Origin: Parabacteroides chinchillae | GTDB lineage: Bacteria; Bacteroidota; Bacteroidia; Bacteroidales; Tannerellaceae | DNA length: 64,000 bases | Reading direction: 5' to 3' | Assembly: GCF_900108035.1 (NCBI RefSeq) | Contig: NZ_FNVS01000007.1 | Span: forward strand, 62,001-126,000 | Part shown: one piece after another, positions 48,610 to 56,648 of the stretch | Numbering within the stretch: the first letter of the stretch is position 1 | Layout of the letters: each line of letters opens with the position of its first letter | Program-made: the position numbers and the translations under genes | The notes under the pieces: generated by a model | The model's database searches: none | Told to the model about the DNA's origin: nothing | The model's input: only the letters and a program-made list of their open reading frames with translations

Positions 48610-48645
48610 AACTCCTACAATATCAAGGTATTGTAGGAGTTTTTC
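48610..48645 (+). terminator. Intrinsic terminator before integrase 1
   Basis: AACTCCTACAATA (48610-48622) and TATTGTAGGAGTT (48629-48641) form a perfect 13-bp stem followed by TTTTC. It lies 200 bp upstream of the integrase, in the position where an integrated element often keeps the terminator of its target gene. CGGATCAC stands 35 bp before it. Confidence 0.8.
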
Positions 48646-48844
48646 TTTGTATAATGTCTGTGACCTAAGACACGAAAAGGTCACAAAAAGACACACTTTC
48701 GTGACCAATTCGTGACCTGTCCACCCTTTAAGATTTTAGGTCACGGAATGTCCAAAATTGGCGGTTTGTTGTCTTGATTTGTCCGTACTGCAAATATCTC
48801 ATTTTCAGTTTATCAATTTAAGTTTGTAACTAAAAAAAGAGATT

Positions 48845-50071
48845 ATGAGAAGTACTTTTAAGCTACTCTATTTCGTCAAACGAAATGCAGTAAAGAAAAA
48901 TGGTAACGCACCGATTATCGCACGTATCACTATTGACCAAGTTGTAGCCCAGTTTAACACCAAGTTGGAAATAAATCCGGCTCACTGGAGCGTGGAATTA
49001 GGCAAGGCTTCCGGCAGAACCGCAGAAGCCGTACACATCAATTCCATGCTGGAAAGTATTCGTAGCACAGTTCATCAACATTACCATGCGTTAATGGCGC
49101 AAGACGGATATGTAACCGCAGAACTGGTAAAGAACGCTTTTTTAGGCAAGATAGCAAGGGAACGGACTTTGATAGAGTTCTTCAAACAGCACAACGAACA
49201 GTATTTGCAAAAGGTTAAAATGAATACCGCAGACAAAACCTACTCACGTTATGAACTGACAAAGAAACGGCTTATGGAGTTTATGAAGTTTAAATACTCC
49301 GTTTCCGATATGCTCATTAAAGATATAAATGTGGTATTCATTGAAGATTTCCTGTTGTATATCAAGAATAACTATGGTTGCAGCCATAATACGGCTATGA
49401 AGTTCGTACAACGTTTTCGCACGGTAGTAAACTTTGCCAAGAATACGGGTTTAGTGACTGCCGACCCTTTCGGGAGTTATCGGGTAAGGTTTGAACGTAC
49501 CGATAGGGATTATCTGACTATGGAAGAAATTACCACCATTTACAACCACGAGTTTAGCTCTAAACGGTTGGAGCAGGTACGTGATTTGTTTATTTTCAGT
49601 TGTTACACGGCACTTTCCTACATTGATGTATGCGAGTTAAAGCAGGAGGACATTCGCACCGGATTTGACGGTAATTTGTGGATTATACGGAAAAGACACA
49701 AAACAAATGTTACATCTACCGTTCGATTGCTGGATATACCAAAAGCCATATTGGAAAAGTACAAGGACAAATTGCCAAACGGTAAGATTTTACCAGTTAT
49801 CAGCAATCAGAAAATGAATGATTACTTAAAAGAAATCGCAGCCATTTGCGGAATTGAAAAGACCTTGACCTACCATGTTGCCCGCCATTCGTGTGCAACT
49901 TCGGTACTGCTCGCCAATGGTGTACCTATCGAGACAGTATCTAAAATTTTAGGTCATACCAATATCCGGACTACTCAAATTTATGCGAGGATTACCGATT
50001 TGAAAGTAAGTGGCGACATGGAAATGTTGGCTCAAAAACTGGACGTTCCAAATCGTACTGCCAGCCGTTGA
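48845..50071 (+). CDS. Tyrosine integrase 1 (IntDOT-like), 408 aa
   Basis: The arm-binding domain (FKLLYFVKRNAVKKNGNAPIIARITI) and SAM-like domain (about 110-205) precede the catalytic domain. It has CYTALSYIDVCEL, where the usual Arg I position is Ser, as in the CTnDOT integrase; then KRHKTNVTSTVRLL, HVARHSCATSVLL and LGHTNIRTTQIYARI with the Tyr nucleophile. It is the typical 400-aa Bacteroides ICE integrase. It lies between the repeat array and rteC/ars, so it could be the integrase of the ICE to the left or of an ars-rteC island to the right. Confidence 0.92.
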   Translation: MRSTFKLLYFVKRNAVKKNGNAPIIARITIDQVVAQFNTKLEINPAHWSVELGKASGRTAEAVHINSMLESIRSTVHQHYHALMAQDGYVTAELVKNAFLGKIARERTLIEFFKQHNEQYLQKVKMNTADKTYSRYELTKKRLMEFMKFKYSVSDMLIKDINVVFIEDFLLYIKNNYGCSHNTAMKFVQRFRTVVNFAKNTGLVTADPFGSYRVRFERTDRDYLTMEEITTIYNHEFSSKRLEQVRDLFIFSCYTALSYIDVCELKQEDIRTGFDGNLWIIRKRHKTNVTSTVRLLDIPKAILEKYKDKLPNGKILPVISNQKMNDYLKEIAAICGIEKTLTYHVARHSCATSVLLANGVPIETVSKILGHTNIRTTQIYARITDLKVSGDMEMLAQKLDVPNRTASR

Positions 50072-50212
50072 ATTCGTGTTATCGTCAGATAACAGCAAGG
50101 TGTGATTTGTGGCACACAAATCTGTTTTCCGTGCCGCAAAACACCTTGGGCAAATTCACTCCGAAGTCGTGTTGCCAATGAAAGAAAGACATTCCCTAAC
50201 TAAAGATTTTTT

Positions 50213-50269
50213 CGCTCGTCGGGACGGGTGGTCCCGCCCCTTGCCGCTGGGCGTTCCCCGACCGATGAG
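50213..50269. other. GC-rich structured spacer
   Basis: CTCGTCGG (50215-50222) pairs with CCGATGAG (50262-50269); inside are GGGAC/GTCCC (50221-50225, 50231-50235) and short G/C pairs. It stands out from the A+T-rich surroundings and has no ORF. It could be a small structured RNA or a recombination landmark; I do not know. The stretch 50072-50212 shows nothing else. Confidence 0.4.
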
Positions 50270-50364
50270 TTTATTTTTGTAATTCTGCAATCTTGTTTTA
50301 TTGAAATATTGATAGCCTGATTGATTGAAAGCAAGATTTCAAGAAAACTGGATTGATTGAAAAC

Positions 50365-50406
50365 AATAAACCATTCAATATTGATTGAAATACTGAATGG
50401 TTTATT
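50365..50406 (-). terminator. Terminator after rteC
   Basis: AATAAACCATTCA (50365-50377) and TGAATGGTTTATT (50394-50406) form a perfect 13-bp stem, 47 bp behind the rteC stop. ATTGATTGAAA is repeated three times in and before it. Confidence 0.7.
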
Positions 50407-50452
50407 TATTTGCAAGAATATAATTACTTGCGAAAAGAAAATAAAACTCGCA

Positions 50453-51313
50453 TCATGTATCGTTTTCATCCATTCTTCGGAGCAGACTTTTTTGCAATGT
50501 CTCCAAATACCGAGTTCTATTTATTTTACGGCTTCGCATTTCCAAATAAGAATGATATAAATCACCAATATCTATACTGAACACATTTTCAAAATATCCT
50601 GCAATCTCTTTTAAAGTAGCCGTTCCTTTATTAAAATCCCCATTCGCTTCTAAAGCATAAATCAGTTCTACCAATGCCCTTTTAGAGCCAGTCCAACGCA
50701 AAATACTTTCTACAACCTGTCCGTTATCCGCTTTGCGCTGTACAATACGCTCCAATTCCTGCAATCTGTTAGTCAAATAGATTTTCAACAGTTCGTTAGT
50801 AATAATTTTAGCCACTTTAAAATCATATCCGGTTGAATATAGAGGGTCTTTATCAATATGGGAACTATCTGTACATATTCGTAAATCATTTTGATTTCGG
50901 GTAAAATAGTATCTATCCAAATAAGTAGATTTAGAACGGTAATACTGGTAAAAGTCCAAATTCCTACTGAAATAGAATGTTAAACTATTTAGTTCATTGT
51001 ACAGATATTCTTTTTGCGCAACATCACTACCTGTTGGGAATTTGCTTTCTATAACATAAATTTTGTTGTAGTACATATATTTACTTAATACTTCCGGTTT
51101 TAGTTCTTTAAAGAAATAGATTTCTTCCGCCTCGTCCCTAAACTGATAATTTACTGTATACTTCCTAAGTTCATCACACAAAGGTCTAATAAAACGCATC
51201 ATGTGTAACGCCCTATCAATCCCTATACATTCGTCAGAATTAGAAATGTTTATTTCGGTCTGTATCTGAAAGAGTAATTTACTAACGTAGCTTTTAATTG
51301 CTGCATATTCCAT
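50453..51313 (-). CDS. rteC: RteC-type regulator, 286 aa
   Basis: RteC activates the excision operon in CTnDOT. This protein has its size and pattern: LYNELNSLTFYFSRNLDFYQYYRSKSTYLDRYYF, then LAKIITNELLKIYL-like, W-(T/S)-GSKRALVELIYALEANGDFNKGTATLKEIAGYFE, and a final LEMRSRKINRTRYLE...L..R (winged helix). The start is ATG 51313; a GTG at 51319 is also in frame. It begins 17 nt after the permease stop, so it appears to be the last gene of the ars operon. That would place excision control under arsenic regulation. Confidence 0.9.
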   Translation of the reverse strand: MEYAAIKSYVSKLLFQIQTEINISNSDECIGIDRALHMMRFIRPLCDELRKYTVNYQFRDEAEEIYFFKELKPEVLSKYMYYNKIYVIESKFPTGSDVAQKEYLYNELNSLTFYFSRNLDFYQYYRSKSTYLDRYYFTRNQNDLRICTDSSHIDKDPLYSTGYDFKVAKIITNELLKIYLTNRLQELERIVQRKADNGQVVESILRWTGSKRALVELIYALEANGDFNKGTATLKEIAGYFENVFSIDIGDLYHSYLEMRSRKINRTRYLETLQKSLLRRMDENDT

Positions 51314-51330
51314 ACTCACAACATATTGCG

Positions 51331-52299
51331 CTATAACACAATGTTATAAAGATAACCTAATACAATAATAAATAAGGTTATCAATCCAAAGAATATCCCT
51401 ATCAGCCGCCAAGTCATTACTTTTTTCAACAGCGTAGCTTCGGGCAATGACAGCCCAACAACTGCCATCATAAAAGCAAGCGCAGTTCCTATGGGGATAC
51501 CCTTAGTTACAAAAACTTCAATTACCGGTACTATTCCAGCAGCATTGGCATACATTGGAACTGCCAACACTACTGATAAAGGAACTGCAAACCAATTATC
51601 CTTAGACATATACTGCTCAAAAAATCCTTCCGGTACATAGCCGTGCATAAATGCACCGATACCGATGCCGATAAGGATATACAGAAGTACACCTTTGACA
51701 ATGCCCCATGCTTCTTGCATGATAATGGGCAATCGTCTAAAGAACGGAGTATGCTCTTTTTCCCATGTTCCGGAGTCGGAAGTTGAGTTTTGCTGAATTT
51801 GTTTTACCCAATCACTCAAATAAGGCTCCAATTTCATCTTGCCCAAAATAAATCCACCTACCATACCTAACAGAATACCGCTAATCACATAAATAGAAGT
51901 AATACGCAACCCAAAAGTGCCGATAAACATGGCAACAGCAACCTCATTCACCAAAGGCGAGGTTATCAAATAGGCGAATGTTACCCCCAAAGGAATACCC
52001 CCTTTCACAAATCCGATAAACAGCGGTATGGAAGAACAGGAACAGAACGGGGTAATAGCACCAAATAAGGCTGCAAAGAAATATTGCAATCCATATAGTT
52101 TACGAGAGGTCAAATAATTGCGCAAACGTTCTATCGGGAAATAAGCATTTATAATTCCCATTATCACGCTGATAAAAAATAATAATATCAAAATCTTTAT
52201 CGTATCGTAAAAGAAGAAGTTTATAGCTTCTCCTAAAGCTGTTGAAGCATCCAAACCGAAGATGTCATACACCAGCCAATCTGCAAACCTTTGTATCAT
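51331..52299 (-). CDS. arsP: ArsP/UPF0718-type permease, 322 aa
   Basis: It has eight or more hydrophobic segments. The signature region FGAITPFCSCSSIPLFIGFVKGGIPLGVTFAYLITSPLVNE (abbreviated) contains the CSCSS motif, and later GIPIGTALAFMMAVVGLSLPE. ArsP exports trivalent organoarsenicals. Relatives (SO_0444 type) move other metals, so the substrate is uncertain, but co-transcription with arsR-E-F-G-C supports arsenic. It begins 45 bp after the arsC stop. Confidence 0.85.
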   Translation of the reverse strand: MIQRFADWLVYDIFGLDASTALGEAINFFFYDTIKILILLFFISVIMGIINAYFPIERLRNYLTSRKLYGLQYFFAALFGAITPFCSCSSIPLFIGFVKGGIPLGVTFAYLITSPLVNEVAVAMFIGTFGLRITSIYVISGILLGMVGGFILGKMKLEPYLSDWVKQIQQNSTSDSGTWEKEHTPFFRRLPIIMQEAWGIVKGVLLYILIGIGIGAFMHGYVPEGFFEQYMSKDNWFAVPLSVVLAVPMYANAAGIVPVIEVFVTKGIPIGTALAFMMAVVGLSLPEATLLKKVMTWRLIGIFFGLITLFIIVLGYLYNIVL

Positions 52300-52344
52300 A
52301 ATCCTATTATTGTTTGTAATAATACGAACATATTACCTAAAAAA

Positions 52345-52794
52345 TTAGCGGTTACAAGCACATTTAGGCAGTTCTTGTTTTTTTATCTCTGTAATGTAGA
52401 ACTTGGCAAATTCATTCTTGATTTCATTACGCACTCTTTCAAATTCGCTTCTGATGAAGTCCGTTGTCCCTATTACTTCCGAGGGGTCATCAAAACCAAT
52501 ATGCAACCGTTTCCCTACATTGCCCTCAAAAGCCGGACACGTTTCGTTAGCACTACCGCATACTGTTATCACATAATCCCATGTATCACTTAAATAAGCA
52601 GTTACATTGGTAGGAATATGCTTACTTATATCAATGCCAACTTCTGCCATTGTCTTAACAGCCAAAGGATTAACTTTCTCAGCCGGATGCGTACCAGCGG
52701 AATACACTTGTATATTCTTATCAAACGATTGCAGGAAACCATGCGCCATTTGGCTGCGACAGCTATTTCCTGTACATAAAATTAAAATTTTCAT
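52345..52794 (-). CDS. arsC: Arsenate reductase, low-molecular-weight phosphatase type, 149 aa
   Basis: The phosphate-binding loop CTGNSCRS is at residues 7-14, with catalytic Cys7 and Cys12, and the DTWDYVITVCGSANETCPAF region contributes the second Cys pair of thioredoxin-coupled ArsC (redox Cys in VCG...TCP). The FDDPSEVIGT strand carries the general-acid Asp. It reduces arsenate to arsenite. Its start overlaps the arsG stop by 4 bp (ATGA). Confidence 0.93.
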   Translation of the reverse strand: MKILILCTGNSCRSQMAHGFLQSFDKNIQVYSAGTHPAEKVNPLAVKTMAEVGIDISKHIPTNVTAYLSDTWDYVITVCGSANETCPAFEGNVGKRLHIGFDDPSEVIGTTDFIRSEFERVRNEIKNEFAKFYITEIKKQELPKCACNR

Positions 52795-53504
52795 ATTATA
52801 CCCAAATTTATCAATCCATAATAAATGCCAACCAAAATAAACAGTATAGCTACCATGTTATTAAACCACTTCTGAAAAGTCTGCACACGGTTATAAAACT
52901 TTCCTATCCCTGCTATACTGTATGCCAAAATCCAAGCGACAAGCATAACTGGAAGCCCTGTTGCCAATGCAAAAATGACAGGTAGCAAATACCCCTCACT
53001 TTCCATAGCTGACATGGGAATAAGCATGCCAAAATAAAATAGACCACTGGTCGGACAAAACGCCATGGCAAACAATATCCCCAACAACAAACTACCCCAT
53101 GAGCCTTTTAGTTTTTCTGTCTTTTCAGTAGCGGAAAATCCGAACTTAGGTAATTGCAATTTATCTCCGAATAGCATAAACAGCCCTATCAACATCAAAG
53201 CAGGAGCAAGCAGCAGTTCCCCCCATTCGCTGATACCTTTTTGTATGGCAAACATATCTGCACCCTTTCGGAGTATTGCGATAAGTATTGCGCCTAATGC
53301 AGAATAAGCCAATACACGCCCTAAAGTATATAGAACACCATTTGTAAATATCCGGTTACGGTTATTTATATCCTTACTGATAAATCCAATAGCGGTAATG
53401 TTGGTAGCCAATGGGCAAGGACTTACAGCAGTCAACAGACCGAGCAGAAAAGCAGTAATAATAGGTATCTCACTATTATCCAACCATGTTTGCAAGTATT
53501 CCAT
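52791..53504 (-). CDS. arsG: ArsG-type efflux permease (DsbD/CcdA-like), 237 aa
   Basis: About six membrane segments carry paired motifs LLTAVSPCPLATNI and GILFAMAFCPTSGLFYFGMLI, with Pro-Cys-Pro and Cys-Pro in the membrane as in DsbD/CcdA proteins. In Bacteroides the arsE-arsF-arsG set is linked to resistance to aromatic nitro- and amino-arsenicals; ArsG is the proposed exporter. Order, sizes and spacing here match that set. Confidence 0.85.
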   Translation of the reverse strand: MEYLQTWLDNSEIPIITAFLLGLLTAVSPCPLATNITAIGFISKDINNRNRIFTNGVLYTLGRVLAYSALGAILIAILRKGADMFAIQKGISEWGELLLAPALMLIGLFMLFGDKLQLPKFGFSATEKTEKLKGSWGSLLLGILFAMAFCPTSGLFYFGMLIPMSAMESEGYLLPVIFALATGLPVMLVAWILAYSIAGIGKFYNRVQTFQKWFNNMVAILFILVGIYYGLINLGII

Positions 53505-53514
53505 AAAACTGTAT

Positions 53515-53922
53515 TTATTTTAGCAACTGATTGATTTTCTGTTTTAATTCTTTCTTGAAAGCCGATGTATTGTTTCGGGCATTCTGAAAACCAAAGCGTG
53601 TCATGTCGTTACGTTCTTCTTTACCGTTCTTCCATTTATTAACATAAAGAGAAGACCAACTTACACGATATTTCTCTGCCAACTTCTCGCCTTCGGGAGT
53701 TGAAATATCTACTTCTTTGAAACGTAGTTTACCATTTTTAACCAACTCTGCCAAATCTGCATTGACCACTTCTTTCGTATATTTCTCAATGGCTTTGCAA
53801 GTTACACAACGTTGTTTCCCATGAAAATAAAGAACTTCCACATAGGTATCTGCGGCAATCTGAGCCATTCCCCAAATAGAAAACAAACAAGCAATGGTAA
53901 GGAATAAAAAGCGTTTCATCAT
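53515..53922 (-). CDS. arsF: ArsF-type secreted thioredoxin-like protein, 135 aa
   Basis: A signal peptide (FLFLTIACLFSIWGMAQ) precedes a thioredoxin-like domain with YFHGKQRCVTCKAIEKYTKEVV, whose CVTC is the redox pair. It is annotated in relatives as a subunit of nitrophenyl-compound nitroreduction (ArsF). It would work in the periplasm with ArsE and ArsG. It starts 8 bp after the arsE stop. Confidence 0.85.
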   Translation of the reverse strand: MMKRFLFLTIACLFSIWGMAQIAADTYVEVLYFHGKQRCVTCKAIEKYTKEVVNADLAELVKNGKLRFKEVDISTPEGEKLAEKYRVSWSSLYVNKWKNGKEERNDMTRFGFQNARNNTSAFKKELKQKINQLLK

Positions 53923-53930
53923 AATCTGAT

Positions 53931-54161
53931 TTACTTGGTTAATACATCTTTTACTTCTTTGGCAGAAAGTTTGCCCTTTGCCACAACCTTACCGTCAACA
54001 ACGAGAGCAGGAAGCGTCATTACATTGTATTCCATAATCTTCATCAAATCTTCTTCTTTGGTTACTACCGCATCCAAAGCCAATTCTTTTACTACTTGTT
54101 CAACTGTTGTATACAGAGCTTTACAGCCTGCACAACCTGTTCCTAATACTTTAATTTCCAT
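53931..54161 (-). CDS. arsE: ArsE-type small thioredoxin-like protein, 76 aa
   Basis: The complete small thioredoxin fold is MEIKVLGTGCAGCKALYTTVEQVVKEL with the redox CAGC, then the TLPALVVDGKVVAKG cis-Pro strand. These 76-80-aa proteins always accompany ArsF/ArsG in Bacteroides ars operons. It probably passes electrons to the ArsF/ArsG pair. Confidence 0.87.
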   Translation of the reverse strand: MEIKVLGTGCAGCKALYTTVEQVVKELALDAVVTKEEDLMKIMEYNVMTLPALVVDGKVVAKGKLSAKEVKDVLTK

Positions 54162-54231
54162 AATTTATAAATTTATTACATTAAACGTAATTCGCAAAAC
54201 AACGAACATTAATATTAAAAAAAGGGGATTA

Positions 54232-54558
54232 TCAGCAACACTCCCCCGATTTACAGATACATTGCCCGAAAAACTCCTTAAAAAGTTCACGAGCCAATTG
54301 CCAATTCTCTCGGTTGATACAGTATTTCACTTTAGGCGTTTCAACCTCTCCTTGTATAAGTCCTGCATCTTTCAACTCTTTCAAGTGCTGTGATACGGTT
54401 GCTTTGGCAATGGGAAGTTCTTCGTGAATATCCCCAAAATAACACGTCTTCTGCTTTGCCAAAAAGTGCATAATAGCAATTCGGGCAGGATGTCCCAATG
54501 CTTTGGCAAATCTTGCCAACTGTTCCTGCGTAACAGTATAATCTTTCTTTTCTTCCAT
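54232..54558 (-). CDS. arsR: ArsR-family repressor, 108 aa
   Basis: The start ATG 54558 (MEEKKDYTVTQEQLARFAKALG) sits directly beside a perfect operator. The winged helix shows LGHPARIAIMHFLAKQKTCYFGDI and PIAKATVSQHLKELKDAGLIQGEVE. The C-terminus has CICKSGECC, the likely As(III)-binding cysteines in addition to Cys53 or so (KTCYFG). It represses the leftward ars-rteC operon and leaves DNA when arsenite binds. Confidence 0.93.
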   Translation of the reverse strand: MEEKKDYTVTQEQLARFAKALGHPARIAIMHFLAKQKTCYFGDIHEELPIAKATVSQHLKELKDAGLIQGEVETPKVKYCINRENWQLARELFKEFFGQCICKSGECC

Positions 54559-54600
54559 ATCTCGAATATTGTTCGCAAATATACGAACAATATTCGAGAT
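54559..54600. promoter_or_regulatory. ArsR operator: perfect 17-bp inverted repeat
   Basis: ATCTCGAATATTGTTCG (54559-54575) and CGAACAATATTCGAGAT (54584-54600) are exact inverted copies with an 8-bp spacer. It begins at the base next to the arsR start codon, so repressor bound here would block both promoter and start. Confidence 0.85.
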
Positions 54601-54624
54601 AGCAAATTTCATCATATTTTTTTC

Positions 54625-54673
54625 AGTGCAAGGTGCAAGTGCGTATATATATATACGCTTGCACCTTGCACTT
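54625..54673. repeat. Long palindrome with alternating TA centre
   Basis: AGTGCAAGGTGCAAG (54625-54639) is inverted exactly at 54659-54673, with CGTATATATATATACG between them apart from a 2-base bulge. On ssDNA it would extrude as a long hairpin. It lies 25 bp upstream of the ArsR operator. Nothing else is visible from 54674 to 54896 except CGGATCAC at 54866-54873. Confidence 0.7.
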
Positions 54674-54896
54674 GAACTATATATATTCATAATCAACCAC
54701 TTGCATAATTCAAAAATAATGCGTACATTTGAACCCAAGATGTTGGCAGACAGACACCGGACAACAGCAGACAGTTTTTAAGGACTAAAGCGTGACGGAT
54801 GCAAAGCCAAAATTTCTGAAAGTACTGATATTGAGGAAGAAATAACGTTTGGTTCATAACCCAGGCGGATCACTGAAAACAAAAGAAAAATCAAGC

Positions 54897-54935
54897 AAAT
54901 CCCTGATAATCAAGCATTATTAGGGATTTCTTTTT
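54897..54935 (+). terminator. Intrinsic terminator before integrase 2
   Basis: AAATCCCTGATAAT (54897-54910) pairs with ATTATTAGGGATTT (54916-54929, one G:T) and CTTTTTTC follows. The layout, CGGATCAC then terminator then integrase, is the same as at 48568-48645. Confidence 0.8.
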
Positions 54936-55113
54936 TCTGGCAGGTAGCAGAAAATAGCCGTTTCAAGCATATTATCGGTGGATAAATCGTGGAACTAAAA
55001 TTTAGTCGAAAAAAGTCCCACGAATTTGCATCTTTCTCACTGATTCATAGTCTTTTGCATAGACTTACTTTGGAAGAGAATACATAGTTTTGTAACTTTA
55101 AAAACGATGTAAA

Positions 55114-56334
55114 ATGGCTCGAAAATCATTTTCTGTATTGTTCTTCATCAAGAAAGGCAAATTATTAAAGAACGGAGAAGCACCCGTGTGCATGAGAATC
55201 ACCGTAAACGGCTGTATGGTAGATATTTCTATCAAAAGAAGCTGTCCCGTAAATCTATGGAATCAGGCAAAAGAGAATTCAAAAGGCAAAGACCGCATGT
55301 CGGTGGAACTGAACCACTACTTGGAAATCACACGCTCGCACGTACACCAAATTTATAGAGAACTGGAAACTTCCGGCAAGGTTATCACAGTTGATCTTGT
55401 GAGAAAACTGTTTTATGGTGTGGATGAAGATAACAAAACGCTGTTACAGGTATTCAGGGAACATAACGAACAAAGCCGTAAGCTGATCGGCAAAGATTTC
55501 GTAAGCAAAACTGTTCAACGGTATGAAACCACTACCCGATATTTGGAAGAATTCATTAAGAAAGAATACCAACTATCGGATATTGCTCTGAACAACTTGG
55601 AAGCCAACTTCATTTCTAAGTTCGATGCTTTTTTGAAGATCGAAAAAGGTTGTGCGCAGAATTCAGCTATCACCCGATTGAAGAACTTAAAGAAGATTAT
55701 CCGCATTGCTTTGGAAAACGACTGGATAAAGAAAGATCCGTTTGCCTACTACCGCTTCAAACTGGAAGAAACTGATCCTGAATTTCTGACAATGGACGAA
55801 ATTAAAATTATTCTTGCCAAAGAGTTCACCATTAAGCGAGTAGAACAGGTACGGGATATTTTTGTATTTTGCGTTTTTACAGGTTTGGCGTTCAGCGATG
55901 TGAAAGACTTATCACCTGAACACTTGGTAAAAGACAACAAAGGGGAACTTTGGATAAGAAAGAACCGCCAAAAGACCAAAATCATGTGTAATATTCCTGT
56001 GTTACCTATGGCAGCTTCTATACTGGAAAAGTATAAAAATGTGGCAGAATGTACCGGAAAACTATTGCCTGTATTGAGTAATCAGCGCATGAACAGTTAT
56101 TTGAAAGAAATTGCCGATGTGTGCGAAATTCACAAAAATCTTAGCACTCATACCGCCCGTCATAGCTATGCCACAAGCATTTGCCTTGCAAATGGCGTGA
56201 GTATGGAGAATGTTGCTAAGATGTTAGGTCATGCAGATACAAGCGTAACAAAACACTATGCAAGGGTATTGGATCAGAATATTTTCAAGGATATGCAAAA
56301 AGTAAATAGCTGCCTGTCGGAATTGGCTATATAA
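55114..56334 (+). CDS. Tyrosine integrase 2 (IntDOT-like), 406 aa
   Basis: Same three-domain build as integrase 1: FSVLFFIKKGKLLKNGEAPV (arm binding), a SAM-like domain, and a catalytic domain with FTGLAFSDVKDLS (Arg I again replaced, here by Ala), KNRQKTKIMCNIPVLP, HTARHSYATSICLANG, and LGHADTSVTKHYARV with the Tyr nucleophile. The two integrases share many residues but are clearly diverged. A terminator follows at 56355. It belongs to the element on its right, which runs beyond the window. Confidence 0.92.
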   Translation: MARKSFSVLFFIKKGKLLKNGEAPVCMRITVNGCMVDISIKRSCPVNLWNQAKENSKGKDRMSVELNHYLEITRSHVHQIYRELETSGKVITVDLVRKLFYGVDEDNKTLLQVFREHNEQSRKLIGKDFVSKTVQRYETTTRYLEEFIKKEYQLSDIALNNLEANFISKFDAFLKIEKGCAQNSAITRLKNLKKIIRIALENDWIKKDPFAYYRFKLEETDPEFLTMDEIKIILAKEFTIKRVEQVRDIFVFCVFTGLAFSDVKDLSPEHLVKDNKGELWIRKNRQKTKIMCNIPVLPMAASILEKYKNVAECTGKLLPVLSNQRMNSYLKEIADVCEIHKNLSTHTARHSYATSICLANGVSMENVAKMLGHADTSVTKHYARVLDQNIFKDMQKVNSCLSELAI

Positions 56335-56354
56335 TAAAGATAGTAGCTAATATT

Positions 56355-56400
56355 GAAAAAGGATTGGGAAGAATGAATTTCATTTTCTCAATCCTTTTTC
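56355..56400 (+). terminator. Terminator after integrase 2
   Basis: GAAAAAGGATTG (56355-56366) and CAATCCTTTTTC (56389-56400) form a perfect 12-bp stem with TTTTTC at the 3' edge, 20 bp after the stop. From 56401 to 56648 there is no gene or structure I can name. Confidence 0.8.
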
Positions 56401-56648
56401 TTTTATCGTAAGTTTTCCAGAACTCAATATGAAACATAGACAAAGGTAAGTTCCGTATTTAGCCTGTTCAAGTCCGAGCCTTCGGTTTGAATAAAAATCT
56501 TCCTCTTCATTTCATTCCGAGCGTATTTTTATCCAAAGACTTGCACAGACTAAATACTTCACTGGAAAAGTCAATGATTCAAATTAAATTCCGAAAAACA
56601 ATGTTTTCGGGGCTGGCATGAGGAAAGCACTTTCCACTTGATTAGAGT

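Noticed and set aside
54845-54880. Possible tRNA 3' end before integrase 2 (GGTTCATAACCCAGGCGGATCAC)
   Set aside because: The T-arm stem has a mismatch, no cloverleaf can be built upstream, and the counterpart at 48568 has no T-loop. At most a decayed attachment site, so no tRNA was called.
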